DNA of 64,000 nt from the NCBI GenBank assembly GCA_038277395.1, contig CM076189.1:110963267-111027266 (forward strand), read 5' to 3'. This DNA comes from Dryocosmus kuriphilus. Its lineage: Eukaryota; Arthropoda; Insecta; Hymenoptera; Cynipidae. Below the pieces are notes generated by a model, which saw only the letters and a list, made by a program, of their open reading frames with translations, had not been told where the DNA came from and made no database searches. Below are positions 22,608-33,823 of this stretch, piece by piece. Position numbers and translations under genes: made by a program. Position 1 is the stretch's first letter, and the number at the start of each line of letters is the position of its first letter.

Positions 22608-23364
22608 TTGATCACAAAAGCCAAGGAAATAGGTTTAGAAGTTAGCGAGTCGAAGGAAAAATATTTTATCGTCGACAGATCAGATCAAAGGAATGAAGAG
22701 GGGGATCCAATGGCCGGAAATATGAAATTTGAAAGAGTTAATGAGTTTAAATACCTCGGGACTATTATATCTAGCGACAATAACAATAAAAAGGAAATCA
22801 ACAGGCGGCTGCACGTTGGCAATCGGTGCTAATATGCAACAAGTACATTACTAAAAGCGCGATCGTTATCTAGAAACATCGAAGTAAGGATTTACAAAAC
22901 GATAATAATGCCGGTCGTCATGTACGGGTGCGAAACTAGGGCGATGACGATAGGAGAGGAGAACAGGTTTAGAGTATTCGAAAATAAAATTCTTCGAAAA
23001 ATCTATGGTCCCAAAAGGGACGAAAAGACTAGTAAATGGAGAAAACTGCTTAATGATGAGCTGCATGCACTCTACCGGTCAGTAAATATTATTAGGGTAA
23101 TGAATTCCGCAAATTAAGCTGGGCGGGACATGTTGCATGAATGGGCAACTAAGAACAGTGGCGCAAGTTTTGAGAGGGAAACCGATTTGTAAGAGACCTC
23201 TAGGCAGACCGAGAAGCAGATGGGAGAAAAACGGAAGGGATGATCTAAAAGACCTAGGACATGATTATTTAAACTGGATAGAAGATGCACAGGATAGATA
23301 TGCGTGGCGGTTCTGGGTAGCTGAGGTAATGAACTTCCGAGTTTGCAAAGCTACACCACAATAA
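22608..23364 (+). pseudogene. LINE C-terminal region
   Basis: Three frame segments continue the LINE protein: EVSESKEKYFIV and FKYLGTIISSDN (22608-22832); MPVVMYGCETRAM and FENKILRKIYGP (22908-23117); CKRPLGRPRSRWEKN (23137-23364). This is the usual thumb and C-terminal order in RTE-like elements. Frameshifts lie near 22833 and 23118. Confidence 0.8.
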
Positions 23365-23395
23365 TAATAATGATAATAATAATAATAATAATTTT
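23361..23395 (+). repeat. AAT microsatellite tail of the LINE
   Basis: AATAATAATAATGATAATAAT... immediately after the last LINE coding segment; a short tandem repeat in place of poly(A), as in RTE-type elements. Confidence 0.9.
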
Positions 23396-23770
23396 TGTTA
23401 TTATTATATTGTGTGGTTGCCTGTGGGAAAAAAGAATTGGATAATTTTCTAGTAATGTTGCGCTATCAAACTGAGTTGATTGCGAATCTTTTCACTCTAT
23501 TTCCAAGAAGCCGGAGGACAAAACTAAAAAAATTCTCATTTTCTCCCAAAATATTTGTTTATTTATAAAAATCTTGGGACGTTTTTCAAAAATCGGCCTC
23601 AAGAATTCTCTTCGGAATTTTATAAGCTTTTTTTAAGAAGAAGGACATCCAAATCTGTCGACGGGTTCATGCGAAATCGAAATTTGAATAAAAAAATGCC
23701 CTTTTTCCACACTGTGGCCCGGCACGCGAATAGAGCGATGAGAATGTGACCGCGAAGCGGTCAGATTTTT

Positions 23771-24960
23771 TAAACTTAATTTTGCTTTATTTTCTTTTAA
23801 TTTATTTAAAGCTTTTTTTTGTTAGGAGTGGATAAATATGGTAAAAACAAAAGTAGACGAGGGAAAGACAAAAAGGGAAGGGCCTTTTGTTTGTAGCCTT
23901 CTTTTCCCCTCCCCTTTTTTGTTTCTTATTTTTGAATTTTGCTAAAAATCTCTTTTCATGTGGTAATCCAAATTTGGTAGGAGAGTTGGTTTTTTTTTCT
24001 TCACATACTTTTAAGTCGAATTTTGATATTGGATGATAAAATATTCTTTGGGTTTAGATATTTTCTAAATTTGTTTTATTTAAAATTTAAGAAAACCCAT
24101 TTTAGATATTATAATACTTGGCGGTACCAAAATTTTAATTAAAATAATTAAAAGGATGGTCGGGATTGAGAGATAATAAAATAATGTAATCTCTTTATAT
24201 TTTATAATATCTGAAATAGATTTTTGAAGTTTATTTTAAAACTTTCTCTTGTGCTCTTTCAAAAAATAGGGTCTTTGTATACATCAATAGATACACATAT
24301 TAATTTTGTTTGAAAATGATTACTTCCTTTAATTTGACAAATTGATGTTAAAACATTTATGAAAATCTTCTAAACTCTATTAAAATACCTTGAAACCTTT
24401 CTTAAATCCCATTAAATAGTTATTTAAAATAATAAGGAAATTTGAAGAAAGTTTCTTTAATCAAATGTTTTTCTTTTATTAATTGAATTTTTATACAAAA
24501 CACAGAAGCTTTATAGAAAAGGAAGGTATTCTTAACTTTCATTTTCCTGGCCTCTACCATACAATCTTTAAGAAACATCGTGACCTTTAATAATTCTGAG
24601 TTTATGAAGCTTGTGTGTGCAATCATTTTAGCAAATATAGAAAATTTTGAAATCTGTGGACAACTATCTTCGTTCCTTCACTTTATCTTTTGAAAAATAA
24701 ACAAAACTTCATTGTCACGTTAAAGTAGTGACAGACAGTATATATTATAGCAGCCATTTCTAGAGACACCTCGTTCAAAAAAACAGAAGTTTTCGTTATT
24801 TTCTCAACGTTTCCGTTAAAAAAAATGAAGATGTTTACTAATATTATATTTGCTAAATTTGTGTGTTTCGCTTTCTTTAAATGTAAGTTTAAAATATTAT
24901 TACAGTTATTATTTATAACACATATTGGATACATATGTTCTCAAACATGTTTAACTAATA
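23771..24960. other. AT-rich intergenic sequence
   Basis: No gene, RNA or insertion recognised. Part of 24760-24960 resembles 42745-42840 (GTTTACTAATATTATATTTGC region), so it probably belongs to the dispersed family described from 24961. Confidence 0.5.
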
Positions 24961-26010
24961 GCTTCCATTTTGAATTGTTCATTCCTAAAAGTGTCTAATC
25001 ATCGAAATCTTCCATATGGCATAAAAAAGGGAAATAAAAAATTTTATTATATTCTTAAAGCTTTAACATTATATTGTGTCATTTGTTATTTTAAAAATGC
25101 AAGATGCTGAAAGCAGTAACTTCAACAATTAAACCGGATTTCAGGTCCTCCTAAATTATAAAATCTCCAATGGAGGAAGAATAAAAATATTTGTTCCTCT
25201 CAAATTTTCTTTGATTTATCTAGTTCTCTAGTTTACTATATTTCTCTCAAATTTTGTTAATTTCTCAATAATTGTTATGAATTTTCTGTAATTTTTAAGA
25301 TCATCTTCGCGGTGCATGAATATTCCCCAAATTTGATTTTCCCCAATTTTCAGTTGACCGGAATTCCACTTGACCTAACATATCTTAAAGAATTACCATT
25401 TAACATAATTTTCATTTTCTCGAATTATTATCATTTGCCGCATTCTGATTATTCCAAGTTATCTTTCGACAATATTTTAATTTTACTAAATTTCTATTTG
25501 TCATGAATCTTATTTTCCTGAATTATAATCTTTCATCACTTTTATAGTTCCTATAATAATGTCGATTTGGCCCAAATCTTGTGCCCCAAATCTTGTTAAT
25601 TATATGAAAATGGAAATCTTTTTAGAAATGTTTTCCATTTGGTTGATAAAATATAATTTCGATGGGTTAATCACACAAATGTTTATGCGTACGGTTGCAA
25701 TCTCATAAGACCTTCGAAATCCTTGTAGGTTCAATAAATTCCTTTAAATTTTGTTGAAAACCTTGAAATACTTTAAAAGCCCTTTAACTCTTTAAAATTA
25801 CATCAAAATTGATTAAAATTTCTTCCAGTTGTTTAAATTTCTTGAAGCCTTCAGGATGCTTTAAAATAACTTAAAATTTTTAGAATCGTTTAGAACTTGT
25901 TTAATTCCTTAATATACCTCAAAACCGTTAAAACGTTTAAAAATCTTTCGAAATGGAATTTAATTTATTTCCTAAAGTTCTCTCGAAATTGTTTAAAACT
26001 TTTGTTCCTT
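24961..26010. repeat. Dispersed AT-rich repeat, copy A
   Basis: Begins around GTGTCTAATCATCGAAA (24991) and includes GTTGACCGGAATTCCACTTGACC (25352) and a C/T-biased CCTTTAAATTTTGTTGAAAACC stretch (25730-26005). It matches 27395-28400 at a 2432-bp offset. At about 26010 strand bias switches abruptly to the TTTAAGG block. Confidence 0.7.
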
Positions 26011-27395
26011 TATTGAAGGAGTCTTAGGGGTTTGAAAGGATTTAGGATTTTTATGGGTTTTAAGGATTTAAAGAATTTAAGTGGTTCTTGAGTGGCTTAA
26101 GACTTTGAGTCTTTCAAAGCATATATTTTTGGGATTCTCATGATTTTAATCCTTTCAAGGTTTTACGGTTTTGAGGAATTCAGTGATTTTAAAGTATTTA
26201 AGGGGTTTAAGTAGTTTAATTAATTTTAAGGGATTATAACGGTTAGAGGAGATTTTAAAGGATTCTAAAATTTGAAAGGGATTTAATGTATTTAAAGGAT
26301 TTTAGAATTTTTAAGAGATTTATAGGATTTTAGGCATACAAAAGCTTTTAATGTATTTAAAGGTTTTTAAGAATTTTGAGATTTCTAGCATGCTAAGAGT
26401 TTTAACTTTTTATGGGTTTAGGATATTTTAAGGAGTTGCAGCATTTTAATCGATTTTAAGGGTTTTAGGAGATTTGAAACATTCCAAATTTTAAAGAATT
26501 CAAAAGATTTAGCTGATTTTAAGAGATTTCAATGACCTTGAAGGAATTTAAGTGTGCTTATGGTATTTTAAAGGCGTTTAAGGGATTTTAAGGTTCTTAA
26601 GAAATTTCGAAGGAATTTAAATGCTTCTAAAGAATGTTCAGAGAGTTGAAGGATTTGAAGGTTCTCAAAGAATTTTAAGGAATTTAATGGAGTTTAAGGG
26701 TTTTAAGGATTTTAATTATTTTAGAGTTTTTAGGAATGTATGGAATTTAAGTAAATTTAAGGGTCTTTAAATGTATTAAAGGATACGATGGGTTTTAATT
26801 AATTTTAAGAGATTTGAAGTATTTATAAGTTGTAAGGTATTTAAGGATTTTTAGGACGTTGGGTGTTTTAGTTCTTTAAGGGACTGAGTTATGTTAAGAG
26901 CTACAAGGAATTTAAGTAGTTTAAGTAACTTTAACTGGTTTCCAGAGTTCTAAGGAATTTTAAGAGGTTGTAAGAGTTTCTAAGGGCTCTTAAAGGTGCT
27001 AAAAAATCTTAAGCGTGTTTATGGAATTTTAAAAGTGCTTAATGGATTTGAAGTGTTTTAAGAACTTTCAAATGATTTTAAGGGCTTTCAAATTATTTTA
27101 AGCGAATTAGACGATTTTAAGAGTTCTAAAGTATTTAAAATAATTTAAGTGAGTTTAGGAGATTTAAAGGATTTAAAGTAATTTAGGAATTTTGAGGATT
27201 TTGAAGGCTTGTAAGGGGTTTGAAAAGATTTTGAAGGATTTGAAGTGTTTTAGTGAATTTGAACCAATTAGTCTATTTTATAGGATTCAAGTTGTTTAAG
27301 GGATTGAAAAAATTTGAATGGTTTTAGGATTTTATGGGACTAATGGATTTAAATGTTTAGAAGCATTTTTGAAAGTTCTAAGGTATTTTAGAGCT
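26010..27395. repeat. TTTAAGG degenerate repeat block 1
   Basis: Nearly continuous variants of GATTTTAAGG, GGGTTTAAGG and AATTTAAGG at irregular 9-18 base spacing, all in one orientation. No gene. Too degenerate for a clear fixed period by eye. Confidence 0.8.
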
Positions 27396-28400
27396 TTCAT
27401 TTTGAATTTTTCATTCCCGGAGGTGTCTAATCATCGAAATTTTCCAGATGTCATAAGAAAGCGAATTAAATAACTATTATTAAATTTTAGAGCTTTAGCA
27501 TTATATTGTGTAATATGAACTTTAAAAAAGCATGAAACTGGCAGCAGGAGTTTTAAAAATTAAATCGGATTTCAAAGCCTCCTAAATTATAAGATCTCCA
27601 AACGAGGAAGAATAAAATAGTTCCTTTGAAATTTTCGCTGATTTACCTACTTCTCCAAGTTGCTAAATTTCACTCAAATTTCGTCAACTTCTCAAGAAAT
27701 GTTGTGAATCTTTTTTAATTTTTAAAGTTGCTTTGCGGCACATGAAAATTTCCCAAATTCTATTTTCCCCAATGTTCAGTTGACCGGCATTCCATTTGGC
27801 CAACTTTTATTTTAACGAATTATCATTTACAATAATTATCATTTTCCAGAATTATCATTTGCCGTATTTTGTTTATTCCATATTGTCTTCTAAAATTATT
27901 TTAATCTTCCGAAATTTCTGTTAGGCATAAATATTATTTTCCTGAATTATAATCTTTCATCATTTTTATAGCTTCTACAAGAATGTCGATTTGCCCCAAA
28001 TTTTGTGCAATTTTTCCTATACAATTTTAGAAATTATTTCATCAAGATGGAAATTTGCTAATTTTTTTCAGGATTTCTTTCCATTTAAATTACAAAGTAT
28101 AATTTTTCTACAAAAGCAGACATTTTTCCCAATTTTTGTCCAAGGTTTTCGAAAATATTCTTGAAATAATTCTATCAAAATGGAAGTTTGCATAGAAATG
28201 TTTCAAATTTCAATTATAAAATATAATTTCGACGGGTTAATTACAGAAATTTTTAAGTGCCTTGAAACTTATTTACTTCTTTAATACCCCTTAACATCGT
28301 TAAAACGCTTAAAAATGCTTCGAAATGAAATTTAATTTGTTTCCTTAAGTTCACTCGAAATTCGTTAAAATCTAAGTTCTTTAAGTTAAGGGGTTATAGA
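27395..28400. repeat. Dispersed AT-rich repeat, copy B
   Basis: Second copy of the 24961-26010 sequence (GTGTCTAATCATCGAAA at 27423, GTTGACCGGCATTCC at about 27778), followed again by the switch into a TTTAAGG block. Together the two copies and blocks look like a tandem duplication of about 2.4 kb. Confidence 0.7.
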
Positions 28401-28981
28401 GGTTTAAAAGAGCTTTAACGGTTTGATGGGTTTTTGAGATTTGAAGGGTTCAAATGTTTCTTGAGGTCTTAGGTCCTTACGTGTTTCAAAGCATGTTTTT
28501 TGGGGATATTTAGGATTTTAATTATTTCCAGGTTTTACGTTTTTAAGGAATTCAGTGATTTTGTGGTGTTTATGGGGTTCAAGTAGTTTAACCAATTTTA
28601 AGAGATTCTAAGCTCTTTAAGGTATTTTAAAGGATTCTAATACCTTTGAGGGTTTTAATGTACATATTTAAAGGATTTTATGATTTTTAAGGCTTTTGAA
28701 GGATTTTAAGAGTGCAAAGGCTTTTAAAGTGTGAAAAGTTTTAAGGCATTTAGGGACTTGTAGGACGCTAATAGTTTTACCGTTTTATGGGATTAGGGTA
28801 ATTTTAGTAATTTAAGTAGTTTAATCGATTTTGAGGGTCTTAAGAGATTTGAAGTGTTTCAACAATTTTTAAAGATTTAATAGATGTAATTGCTTTCAAG
28901 ATATTTCAGGGGTTTTGAAGGAATTTAGGTGTGCTTATGGGATTTTAAGAGTGTTTAAGGGATTCTAGGCTTTCTAAGAAA
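28400..28981. repeat. TTTAAGG degenerate repeat block 2, left part
   Basis: Same composition as block 1; stops at CTAAGAAA next to the transposon end at 28982 and resumes at 36749 with TTTCAAGGG. Confidence 0.75.
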
Positions 28982-30027
28982 GGGTCCCCCCGTTAAGATT
29001 TTCGAAATGCCCTCGAACGGGATTTGAAAATTAAGTTTTTGAGTGCACTCTACATCTAAAAAAAAAACTCATTTGGCCGCCGACCGGACTTTCTTAGGCC
29101 CCTCCTAAGGCCATATAATTGAAAAGAACGGGATTTTCCTTGGAATTTTTTTTCTCCGGATCTGAAAAACTATCGACGACGGGTTCACTGTAATATATTT
29201 TGCACCTAACCTAGTTTGAGTGTAATTTTTCTCAAAAATATTCAACCAGAGGACCCATCCTAAAAATAGGAAAAAAGCTTCAAATCGCTATATGTTTCCT
29301 TATAGGAGGCTAAAAGTAATTTTATTTTTGCAATCACACCTACTTTACATGAGAAACTTAAAAGTGGCTCAGAAAATCGAATTTCACTTGGGTTCATTAG
29401 GAAAAATGGAAAAAAAGCCGGGTTTTTTAGCGGTTTTTCGGTTCGACCGCTTCTTAGGTAGGCCCTACGATAAAAATGATAGCACGATCATATTCTACGT
29501 AAAAAAATACATGGAAAACACATGATAAAAAAAATTGTACGTCTTCCTTCAAAAATTCGGGAAATAAAGTCATTTCATACCCCGATGTGGCGTAATTGAT
29601 TTTACCATAGAACCTGCCTAAACAGCGCTAGAAGCGAAAACCCAACTTAAAAAATGTTTTTTGCTTCTATTGCTTTTCATTCAGATCCTACGATGAAATC
29701 AATTACGCCGTCGTATTCAAAACAAAAAAATACACCGAGTATACGTTTTGCTTGCCTGAAAATAATCTTGGTTTGCCCTTAAAAAATTCAACAAATAAAA
29801 TAGTTTCATACACCGACCGGATCGGCTGACGGAGAACGTTCAAGATATTTATTTCTTCCAAATTTTGAACCTTTATCAATCATGCAACGACTGCGAAAAC
29901 ATCAGAAATCGGAAGACATTCAAAAAGAACTGCTCCATTCAACAACGTTGAATATGAAAATATTTATTCATCATTGTTAGTAATATAACATACAACAGAT
30001 TTATCAGTGGGTATCACTTAAGCAAAT
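28982..30027. repeat. Left TIR of the large transposon
   Basis: Diverged reverse complement of 35660-36748. Matching blocks: TTAAGTTTTTGAGTG (29032), CCGCCGACCG (29075), TTTTTTTCTCCGGATCTGAAAAACTATCGAC-like (29150), AACCTAGTTTGAGTGTAA (29208) and TACAACAGATTTATCAGTGGG (29992). Confidence 0.8.
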
Positions 30028-30339
30028 TGAACAACATATAGTTCATTGTAATATACTTAGAAATAGTACACACAAGATAATTTGTTTCAAACTAAAAGAA
30101 ACATCTTACTAATAATAATTCGAAATAATATTTTACTTAACCACATGCTCTATGTCTATTGATCTATGAAATTGAAATACGTACAATAGTTTATTATAAT
30201 AATTTGTTAAAGAATGTCCTTACTCAATGTGTCAATAAATGCATCATCTATTTACAACATACGAAACTATTTTTAAAAGTGAAAAGTCTTGTACATTCAG
30301 TTTATTGATTTTACTAGGAAATTTTTCAGTAGTAATATA

Positions 30340-31500
30340 CTCATTTTATCCGCGTCGCTGTCCTTTTCAATAACAGGTACTAAATTTTTAAAGTCAAATA
30401 AAGTTGTTAAATTTGCAGCTGGTTTAGGAATTCTCAGCAGGTACCTTCCATAACCCAAGTAATAAATAATTGCTGCATCGTGAGAACAACAGTCTGTGAT
30501 TCTGTTGCTGATAGCACAATTATAACAGTATCCTTTGATACCTTTGATCCCACTGGTGCGTGAAGTGTACTGTACTTAAGAATTGTACGTCTTTAGCATA
30601 CTTCAAATATAAAGAATCATTTTCACCCAACATCTTCGCCAAATAACATACAACCTACGACAGTTGATACATTTCAGTAAAAAGTATCTCCAGCTTATTT
30701 ACAGTCAGGTCTGGAAAGTCACTTAAATCATTTCATGTGACTGCAGTGAAAGGCCTGGATTTTTGGTTCAACTTATTTTTTTCGATGAACTTTGCAAGTT
30801 TATTTTTCAAGTTTTTTGTGCCATTAATGCCATCGATGATCAGATCGACTTTTCCTAGATCTGAATTTAGACGTTTTCCAAACATGTTGTTAAGGAAACG
30901 TGCAATCTGAGAATATAAACCAGCACTGTGTAGTAGAGAATTATGAGATTGATATCGTAGAGGCTTGCATTTTTGTCGAACTATTCCAAGTACGGCATCA
31001 TCAACCCATCTATGTTTTGTTACCAGTCGAGATTCAATCGATTCTTCTACTGTCAGTTGCTTTCCTTTTCCTCTCAGCGCTGGCATTAGTACGTTATAAA
31101 CCTTATCCTTCAAGATAGGCACAACATCGCGAAAACCTCTATCTAAAATAAAAATATCTCCTTCTTTCAGAATACTTTTGATTCCTTCAGATGACTCTAA
31201 GAGTTTTTTCAAAATTTTAGCGTCATTAAAATTAGCAATAAATCGTCCATCCAAATTGAATGCGAAACCATTAGTTGTCGTGATTGGAAACGGTTTGCAA
31301 AGTGATGCTTTTTTCTATCCAGAATAAGATTTCCGTTGGTAAATACACATTACCACTCTTTTGATGACGTAAATATGTGCCACCACATATCAAAGCTACT
31401 TAGTTTTCTAAATTTTGCAATCTACTGGGCTACAGGAGATGTTCGACTAAAATAAAATTCTCTAGTGTGAGCTTGATATCCGAAATTCGGTGGCAGAATT
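30340..31500 (-). pseudogene. DDE_Tnp_4-type transposase, decayed
   Basis: Mobility enzyme of the surrounding transposon. The open segment 31254-30733 contains GDIFILDRGFRDVVPIL (the DRGFRD block holds a catalytic Asp), VLMPALRGKGKQLTVEES, TKHRWVDDAVLGIVRQK and FLNNMFGKRLNSD. Downstream (30540-30340), the minus strand reads GYCYNCAISNR, DCCSHDAAIIYYLGYGRYLL and KPAANLTTLFDFKNLVPVI: a C-x2-C...C-x-H end of the SWIM-like type seen in this transposase group. The N-terminal half upstream of 31254 is not readable in one frame. Confidence 0.75.
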
Positions 31501-31806
31501 TTTGTTCTTTAAAATATTTCAGAAGAGCAACAACAGATTTTTGAACTTTTTTTTCTTCTATTTCTAATATAACAGAAATACAAAGATCCAGCTATTAAAA
31601 TACGGGGTGTGTTCAAAAAGTATGGTGACTTTTCGAATTTCTCGGGCGACGTACATTCTATCTTCAATTTTTTTATTTTGTATTGGTACACTTTTCCCGA
31701 ACATATGTGCACAGTTTCAAATGTATAGCATTTTTAGTTTGTTTGTGATAGGCGTAAAGGTTAGAAGTGTTTGTTGTGATCGTCGATTTTCTGCTGTCGA
31801 AACAAA

Positions 31807-33442
31807 TGGATCAGAGAACTTGCATCAAATTTTGGTACAAAATGGAATTCAGTGCTGCAAAACACTTGAAATGTGACAATGGCATACGCTGAGACTACCT
31901 TGAGCAAAAAAAATGTTTATAAGTCGTACAAGCTTTTCTAAGAAGGTCGAGAAGACACCAATGATGAATCTCGCTCTGGACGCCCCACCGCGTCAAGAAA
32001 TGATGAAAGCGTTGAAGAAGTAAAGAATATGTTGTCGGCGAATCGTCGAATCACTGTTAGAGTGGTTGCTGAAACGTGGGCATCTCGGTTGGCTCGTGCG
32101 ATGCAATTTTTTCCGACGTTTTGGGCATGAAATGTGTGGCAGCGATATTTGTTCCGAAACTGCTTAATATTGACCAAAATGACCGCCGAATGAGCATCGC
32201 TCAAGGTTTGTTAAATTACGTCAATAATGATCCTGATATGCTCAAAAGGGTTATAATTGATGATGAATCATGGGTATACGGTTATGACGTCGAAACCAAA
32301 GCCCAAGCGTCCCAATGGAAGATCCCGGAAGAGCCAAGACCGAAAAGAGCACTTCAAGTTCGATCAAATGTCAAGGTTTCGCTCACTGTTTTCTTCGATT
32401 ACCGTGGCTTAGTACATCAAGAGTTCTTACCACAAGGCCGCACGGTCAATAAGGAGTATTTATTACATTAAAGCTATGCGTCGTTCGCGAGAAACAATAA
32501 GACAAATACGTCCGGAATTGTGGAAAAACAATTCATGGTGTTGCGCAGCAACAGCCGTTTATTTAAATAATTTGTATATTTTTAAGAAAGTTCAGCTAGC
32601 ATGAATATAATTAGGCCCAGGAAATATGTCTGAAAGCAAATGCTCATCATTTCTGAGTATATTTAAGATGCCTAATGTAATTTACAATCTTAGCGAAAGT
32701 TTAGGTATACAGTCCCAGTCTTCGACCCTGCTAAACTTTCCAATTTCATCAATTTACGAGTTTTCTAGCAAGACGTGACCAGCTGGTCGAACTTCACCAT
32801 TCAGGAACCAAAGCGAGGATTCCTCATTATCTTATGTTTTTCCCAGAGCCGACAAACAGATGTCTCCTACACATACAGTTTCTGCCTGCGTCACGTTCAA
32901 CCAATAATAACGACTATTTTGGGCCAAAAGGGATCCGCCCTGGCGTCGTGGGCGAGGGACCATCTTGAATGTAGGTACTCGGAACGGCAGATTTACTTGA
33001 GCCTCCGAACTTTACGGTCGTGCTCTGCTCATTGTAACTTCTCGGCGTGGTCGTGAGAAAAGTATCCCAAAGCACTCTTGTATTGCAAGGAATAAAACTT
33101 TCTTTTAGTTTAATAATAAACTCCACGTTAAAAAATCTTTATTTTTCCCTATGCATAAACACATGGTTTTTGCATCACGACAATGCACCTGCTCACTCAT
33201 CGTTGCTTGTGTGCGACTTTTTGGCCAAAACGAAAACCAAAATCATGCCTCAGCCACCATATTCACCGGGTTTGGCACCCCACGAATTTTTCCTGTTCCC
33301 AAAACTGAAGAGAGCCATGAAAGTACGGAGATTTGCAACGATTGAGGGGATAAAGAATGCATCATTGGAAGAACTCAAAGCCATACCAAAAAGTGCTTAT
33401 CAAAAGTGCTTCGAGGATTGGAAAAAGCGTTGGCAAAAATGA
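31807..33442 (+). pseudogene. mariner transposase, decayed
   Basis: Cut-and-paste DD34D transposase. It starts MDQRTCIKF (31807), then is frameshifted through the helix-turn-helix part. Recognisable later blocks are DVLGMKCVAAIFVPKLL, DDESWVYGYDVETKAQ and KVSLTVFFDYRG (32120-32440), WKNNSW (to 32538), and after the LTR FLHHDNAPAHSS, PQPPYSPG, FFLFPKLKRAMK and KCFEDWKKRWQK to 33442. The third catalytic position (35 residues after the Asp of HHDN) is Glu, and the preceding SPD is SPG, so the catalytic triad is also altered. Confidence 0.9.
32539..33161 (+). mobile_element. Solo LTR, BEL/Pao-like, inside the mariner
   Basis: 623 bp starting TGTTGCGCAGCAACA and ending ATAAACA, flanked by a 5-bp duplication CATGG (32534-32538 and 33162-33166). 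Deleting the LTR and one CATGG restores the mariner reading frame across Trp-Phe-Leu-His-His-Asp. AATAAA occurs near 33091. A 5-bp duplication and a TGTTG...AACA end suit BEL/Pao, but copia-like is possible; no internal region remains. Confidence 0.85.
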
Positions 33443-33823
33443 GTTATATCTGAGGGGGTTACTTTGAAGGGGAGGACATAATAATTGGTCAATAAATAAA
33501 TATTCTTTCGTGAAGATTAAAAGTCACCTTACTTTATGAACATCCCTCGTACAGCTATTAATATGGGCACTGATCCATAGAGGGGGTCTAGGAAGAGTGT
33601 GGCCAATGTTGTGCCTCGCGCTGATTGGCTGGTTTCTTTTAGTTGTGTCTAGATAGGATTGTAGATTGTGCCAATATGGCGGCGGTTGAGAGTAGTGTTT
33701 GGATATATGCATATGATTGACGTCATTTTATGCCAATATGGCAGCACATTGACCACACTCTCCCTGGACCCCCTTTATGATCCCATAATCGGAGACTTCC
33801 CTAGCGGCAATTATCCACAATTG

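Larger units (their letters stand above)
19807..23434 (+). mobile_element. RTE/BovB-like LINE, nearly full length, decayed
   Basis: Flanked by imperfect 14-bp duplications ATTGGATAATCTTC (19793-19806) and ATTGGATAATTTTC (23436-23449). The 5' region (about 0.65 kb, GC-richer) precedes one continuous but broken ORF: AP-type endonuclease, reverse transcriptase and a C-terminal segment, ending in an AAT microsatellite tail. The order, the YADD motif, the CRPLGRPRSRW-type C-terminus and the short-repeat tail fit the RTE-like group often misannotated in insects as craniofacial development protein 2. The clade is assigned by motif memory, not by phylogeny. Confidence 0.85.
14880..23770. repeat. Giant foldback palindrome with two nested insertions
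   Basis: The left arm is 14880-15383 plus 18559 to about 19010; the right arm is about 19160-19792 plus 23436-23770, in reverse complement. The arms are diverged but run side by side: for example the ATAATGCTCGCTATTG block of the right arm (19780-19797) is inverted at about 15222-15238, and the block near 18560-18620 is inverted near 19600-19660. The right end carries the CATTCTCATC-family terminus (GATGAGAATGTGACCGCGAAGCGGTCAGA, about 23740-23768). Removing both insertions leaves arms of about 1 kb around a short centre near 19085. Confidence 0.7.
31603..33549 (+). mobile_element. mariner (Tc1/mariner), interrupted by a solo LTR
   Basis: TIRs CGGGGTGTGTTCAAAAAGTATGGTGAC (31603) and, inverted, CGAGGGATGTTCATAAAGTAAGGTGAC (ending 33549), each flanked by TA (31601-31602, 33550-33551). 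Without the 623-bp LTR and its duplicate, the element is about 1.32 kb, the normal mariner length. Inserted inside the large transposon between its transposase and the inner foldback element. Confidence 0.92.
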
